From positions 77,013,001-77,077,000 of the forward strand of contig NC_069361.1 in the NCBI RefSeq assembly GCF_021730395.1: a stretch of DNA of 64,000 nt, written 5' to 3'. Positions within the stretch are counted from its first letter, which is position 1. The number at the start of each line of letters is the position of its first letter. The translations under genes and the position numbers were made by a program. The notes under the pieces are model-generated. The model was given only the letters and a program-made list of their open reading frames with translations, was not told where the DNA came from and searched no databases. This DNA comes from Mercenaria mercenaria. Taxonomy: Eukaryota; Mollusca; Bivalvia; Venerida; Veneridae. Of the stretch, positions 60,938-64,000 are shown piece after piece.

Positions 60938-63196
60938 TTAATTTTCAAGACACTCGATGTATGTAGAAAATTCTGTACCGCTTTTTTCCAGTTTTGCCTT
61001 AACAAATACTTCCGTATCTCCAAAAGCAACATTGACGGAAAACTTTTTATCTTTGAGAGACTTTCCTTCTTTGTGATCTATTATGAGTTGTCCTAACAGA
61101 CTGCATCCTCTGTCATTAACAAATTTTGGTTTTGCTTCTGTAGACCTGTATACTTTCAAAACTGTTCTGTCGTAGGATGTTGGTGTACACGGATTACGCA
61201 AATCTGTCACGTCTTGTCCGAGTTGAATTTCTTCTCCAGCTTCTACAATTTTATAAAAAACTTTATCAACCAGTTCTCTACCGTTTAAATGGTATATTAG
61301 ATTTTTTGGATGTTTTCTTTCATCGAACTTCTCGCTTATTTTGAATCCATACGAGTACGACATGATCCTCGACGATATAATATCAGGCGAATGTCCAAAC
61401 CGCACGGCACCTTTAAGTACAACTAAACCAGCTTCATTTGGAATGATAATGCGTTTATTTTGAATTCTCTCCTGCATTTCTTTTTGTACTAATTTGCTTT
61501 CACCGAAGCCACCTACCAACAGTACTGAGATAACATTTTTCATCTTTTTTTCTGCTAAAATACCCTTTACATGGGCAATCATTTCATCGACTGGTTCTTT
61601 AAACCAGGCATTGACAACGGAAATATCAACTCTCAATTTATCTCCAGATAGTGTTACTTTTGTGACAGTCCTAACGATTCAATTTTGTTCATCAACGGGG
61701 TGATTTTATCTTCTCGATATATCTCTTTTAATGACGCAGGTATCCTAAATGTAATCTTGCCTGTAGTATCATTTGTGATGATCCTCTTCTTGGTTTCAAA
61801 TTCCCTGAGTAGGAGGAAGAAATCTTCCATTTGCTCTGCTTTAAAACGTTTCATTACCGACTCTCCAAAAATCGAAGTAAGCCATTGCAAATAGTTGTCA
61901 TCAACCACAATACCGCCCCAAGGACCTCCACTTGCTTTGTGAATTTCTTTCAACGTGTTGTCAATCTTCCTTTCGTGCACAGTTACATCAGCTGTTCCAC
62001 CTTTTAAAAGAAAAAAATCTTAATACGTACCTCATAATTATATTGCTATTGTAGTGTATTATATATTTACATATTATAAGCCGTCAACTTCACTTTCTTT
62101 GGTCAGTGAAGACATGATGTTCTTTGGGAATGTTTGTGTGCGGAGTAGTATAGTATTAGATTCGCTTAAGAGTGGCTGTGTAAACTGCAGAAACCACAGG
62201 AAGCGATTCACAATTTGAATGAAAGTCGGATGCACATTTCTTTAAATTTCATATTGAAAACTTAAGTTTAGGTAGAAAAGAGGATTCGACTTAAGCCAGT
62301 ACTAAAGGAGGGTTGCGTGTGGAAATTTGCACGTTTCATTGTCTGTCATGAACAGACTAAAAACAAATCTCCTATTATTTTGATTTGTTACATTCTATGT
62401 TTCCGCCTGTATACAAGTTTTAGAGTTAAATAGAGTGCCATAGCCTGCCTTTTCCGTTTTGGAATGGGAGAAAGAACTCTTTTTTGATAATTCTTTGTAA
62501 ATATGTTTCAAAAGTTATGTTTGATAATGTAGCATATGTAGTAAAAACATTAAAAGTCATATGCATGGTCTTGAAGATTCACATGTAACATAAATGTCAT
62601 ACTGAAATATACCTCCTAAGTCAACTACCATATACTGTGTTCCTGAACGGGAGAGCACTTCCTTTGCCTCGGTCGTTATAGTTTGACACCAGATAGAGGC
62701 TGCTTCAGGCTCCAGAGATAACTACAGTCTTTCTGTATCCAAACCGGCCTATATTAAAATAAATGTACAAAATAATAAACATCATATTTCCGGAAAATGC
62801 GTTTTCACAGCTCCGACATGCAACTGCAGACGTAATTTTTGGCGAAAAGAAAAATTCCTAGAAAAAAAGTACAGAAGTAGAGTCTATACAAAGGAGAAAT
62901 TATGGACAAAAAGACAAGGTGAATACCTGAACTGCTGATTCTCTCATAAATTGTTTCGCATTATCGTTCCAAATGGCGGGAACCGTTAGAACATATTTTA
63001 TATCTGTTTCTTCCACACCTGTAGTCTGACAGTTAAGAGCTTCCAAAAAATGTTTTCTCAAGTAGCTGATGGACATCGCAAAAATCGTCATGGCAGGCAT
63101 AGAAACCCCATTAATGTCTTCCACAGTGGTTGACCTAGATAAATTCTGTAAAGAATGAACCCTTGGATAAAGTTGTTTTGAATACATCTTATTCAT
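60938..63196 (-). pseudogene. HSPA12-like Hsp70 family gene, 3' part, probably a pseudogene
   Basis: Three minus-strand exons are visible: 63196-62927 (5' limit uncertain), 62748-62613 and 62000-60938. GT-AG junctions join in frame: exon 1 ends in AVQ, and exon 2 starts AGLDTERL and ends in DLGG. Family landmarks are VLTVPAIWNDNAKQFMRE, LEPEAASIWC, the phosphate-2 loop DLGGGTADVTV, KEIHKASGGPWGG and the adenosine-binding VGGFGES. Together these mark the atypical HSPA12A/B branch, an ATPase-domain Hsp70 without the usual substrate domain. Two lesions are seen: an in-frame TAG at 62722-62724 and a one-base-type frameshift around 61665-61680. Everything else, including the natural C-terminus, reads well, so it is a young pseudogene, or an active gene with an error in this sequence. 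The N-terminal DIGTTYSG region is not found up to the window end. Confidence 0.85.
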
Positions 63197-64000
63197 GATT
63201 TAAATAGTAAATGGAAATGTCGGTTCAGGTAGTGTTTCAGAACATATACTTAATTATAGAGAGCAATGCTTTCAAGCGACTTCTAAAACCAGCATTGAAA
63301 CAAGAATGTAAGGCTTCCAACCAGCTACTTGGCATCGACTACAGAAATAGATGTTGAATTGTGTATGTTTGCTGATTACAGAAATAACCTTTATAAATGA
63401 CCCTGACAATAATCTTTGCAAACAAAATCCACATCAGATTCTATTTAATCAATACCTGCAGTATTTGCAGAAATATTTATTTACAGCTCCAATATACTTA
63501 TTCTGACACACTTGCCCAGTTTTGCACGAGATTGGTCTACTATAAAGTCATAGCTTGAGATATTGTAACGCTCGTTACAGAAATAAAAAAGGGTACTTTG
63601 TTAATAGTTCTGCGAATTTCCTGATGTTTTCTTTTCACTTACACAGAATATGCGCTAAAACTGACTGTAGCAAAATTTATGAATGCTTTGAATAGATATT
63701 ACATCTTGTGAAATTTAAGCGTTTTCGAAATCAAAAGAAATTGTACGTATTCATCTCATGTTCTGTAAATCTTTGTTGATTGTTAAAACATTGAATAAAG
63801 GTGCATATGGAGAATTAGGATGTTACCTATTTCATATGAATAAATATCAGCACATTACTCCGTCGAAAATACAAAATAAGTCAACATAGTTCTTGTAAGT
63901 GAAAGTAACAGAAACGATTAGGCTTATCATGCAAAAAGTATGATTTTTTCCAGTGAGGCATCACTACAAAGTTGGTAATTTCGCTCACTACTACGAGTAG
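63197..64000. other. Flank upstream of the Hsp70-like relic
   Basis: I looked on the minus strand for the missing N-terminal ATPase motif and found none. It may lie beyond the window, and the bases here may be intron. No other feature is seen. Confidence 0.4.

Overview
The window is a stretch of animal nuclear DNA that is AT-rich, intron-bearing and crowded with repeats. It most resembles a bivalve mollusc, probably a venerid clam. The reasons are an HSPA12-type Hsp70 relic (a family strongly expanded in bivalves), three copies of a ~240 bp GGATCC-rich palindromic element I associate with clam genomes, a ~157 bp-core Helentron/pearl-like element, tRNA-headed SINEs and DIRS-order retroelement fossils. 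No species can be proved from the sequence alone, and no prokaryotic features (operons, CRISPR, ribosome binding sites) are present.

Layout. 1-2492: end of a 56 bp satellite with a ~1.49 kb higher-order period. 3.3-8.0 kb: a retroelement remnant, two tRNA-derived SINEs and two palindromic elements. 8350-9948 (minus): a complete single-exon C2H2 zinc-finger protein of 532 aa with 13 fingers. 10.8-16 kb: several foldback elements, one split by a hAT-like insertion with a perfect 8 bp target duplication. 17.7-51.1 kb: a tandem segmental duplication whose two units meet at about 33512. Each unit carries one minus-strand, three-exon gene for a claudin/PMP22-like four-helix membrane protein (169 aa in unit A, 170 aa in unit B). 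The ancestral unit was probably about 7 kb. Unit A grew through a 7.4 kb DIRS-like element inside intron 1. Unit B grew through a 9.4 kb block holding a Helentron-like element, a foldback with a 20 bp satellite core and a second DIRS-like relic, plus a Tc1-like foldback and two unclassified insertions. 53.1-54.3 kb: a LINE fragment cut by a SINE with a 14 bp target duplication. 58.2 kb: a worn fragment of a third claudin-like exon 2. 58.6-59.2 kb: another foldback. 60.9-63.2 kb (minus): an HSPA12-like Hsp70 gene with an in-frame stop and a frameshift, probably a pseudogene, whose 5' part lies outside the window or is lost.

The genes do not form a pathway. The coherent story is structural. A claudin-like gene was tandemly duplicated, its copies diverged mainly in the first extracellular loop, and mobile elements then inserted into one copy or the other. 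The sister copy therefore supplies an empty-site control for each insertion. The most unusual feature is a set of three foldback elements (10.8, 37.5 and 58.6 kb) with unrelated sequences but the same plan: inverted terminal arms around a tandem array of ~20-21 bp palindromic units.
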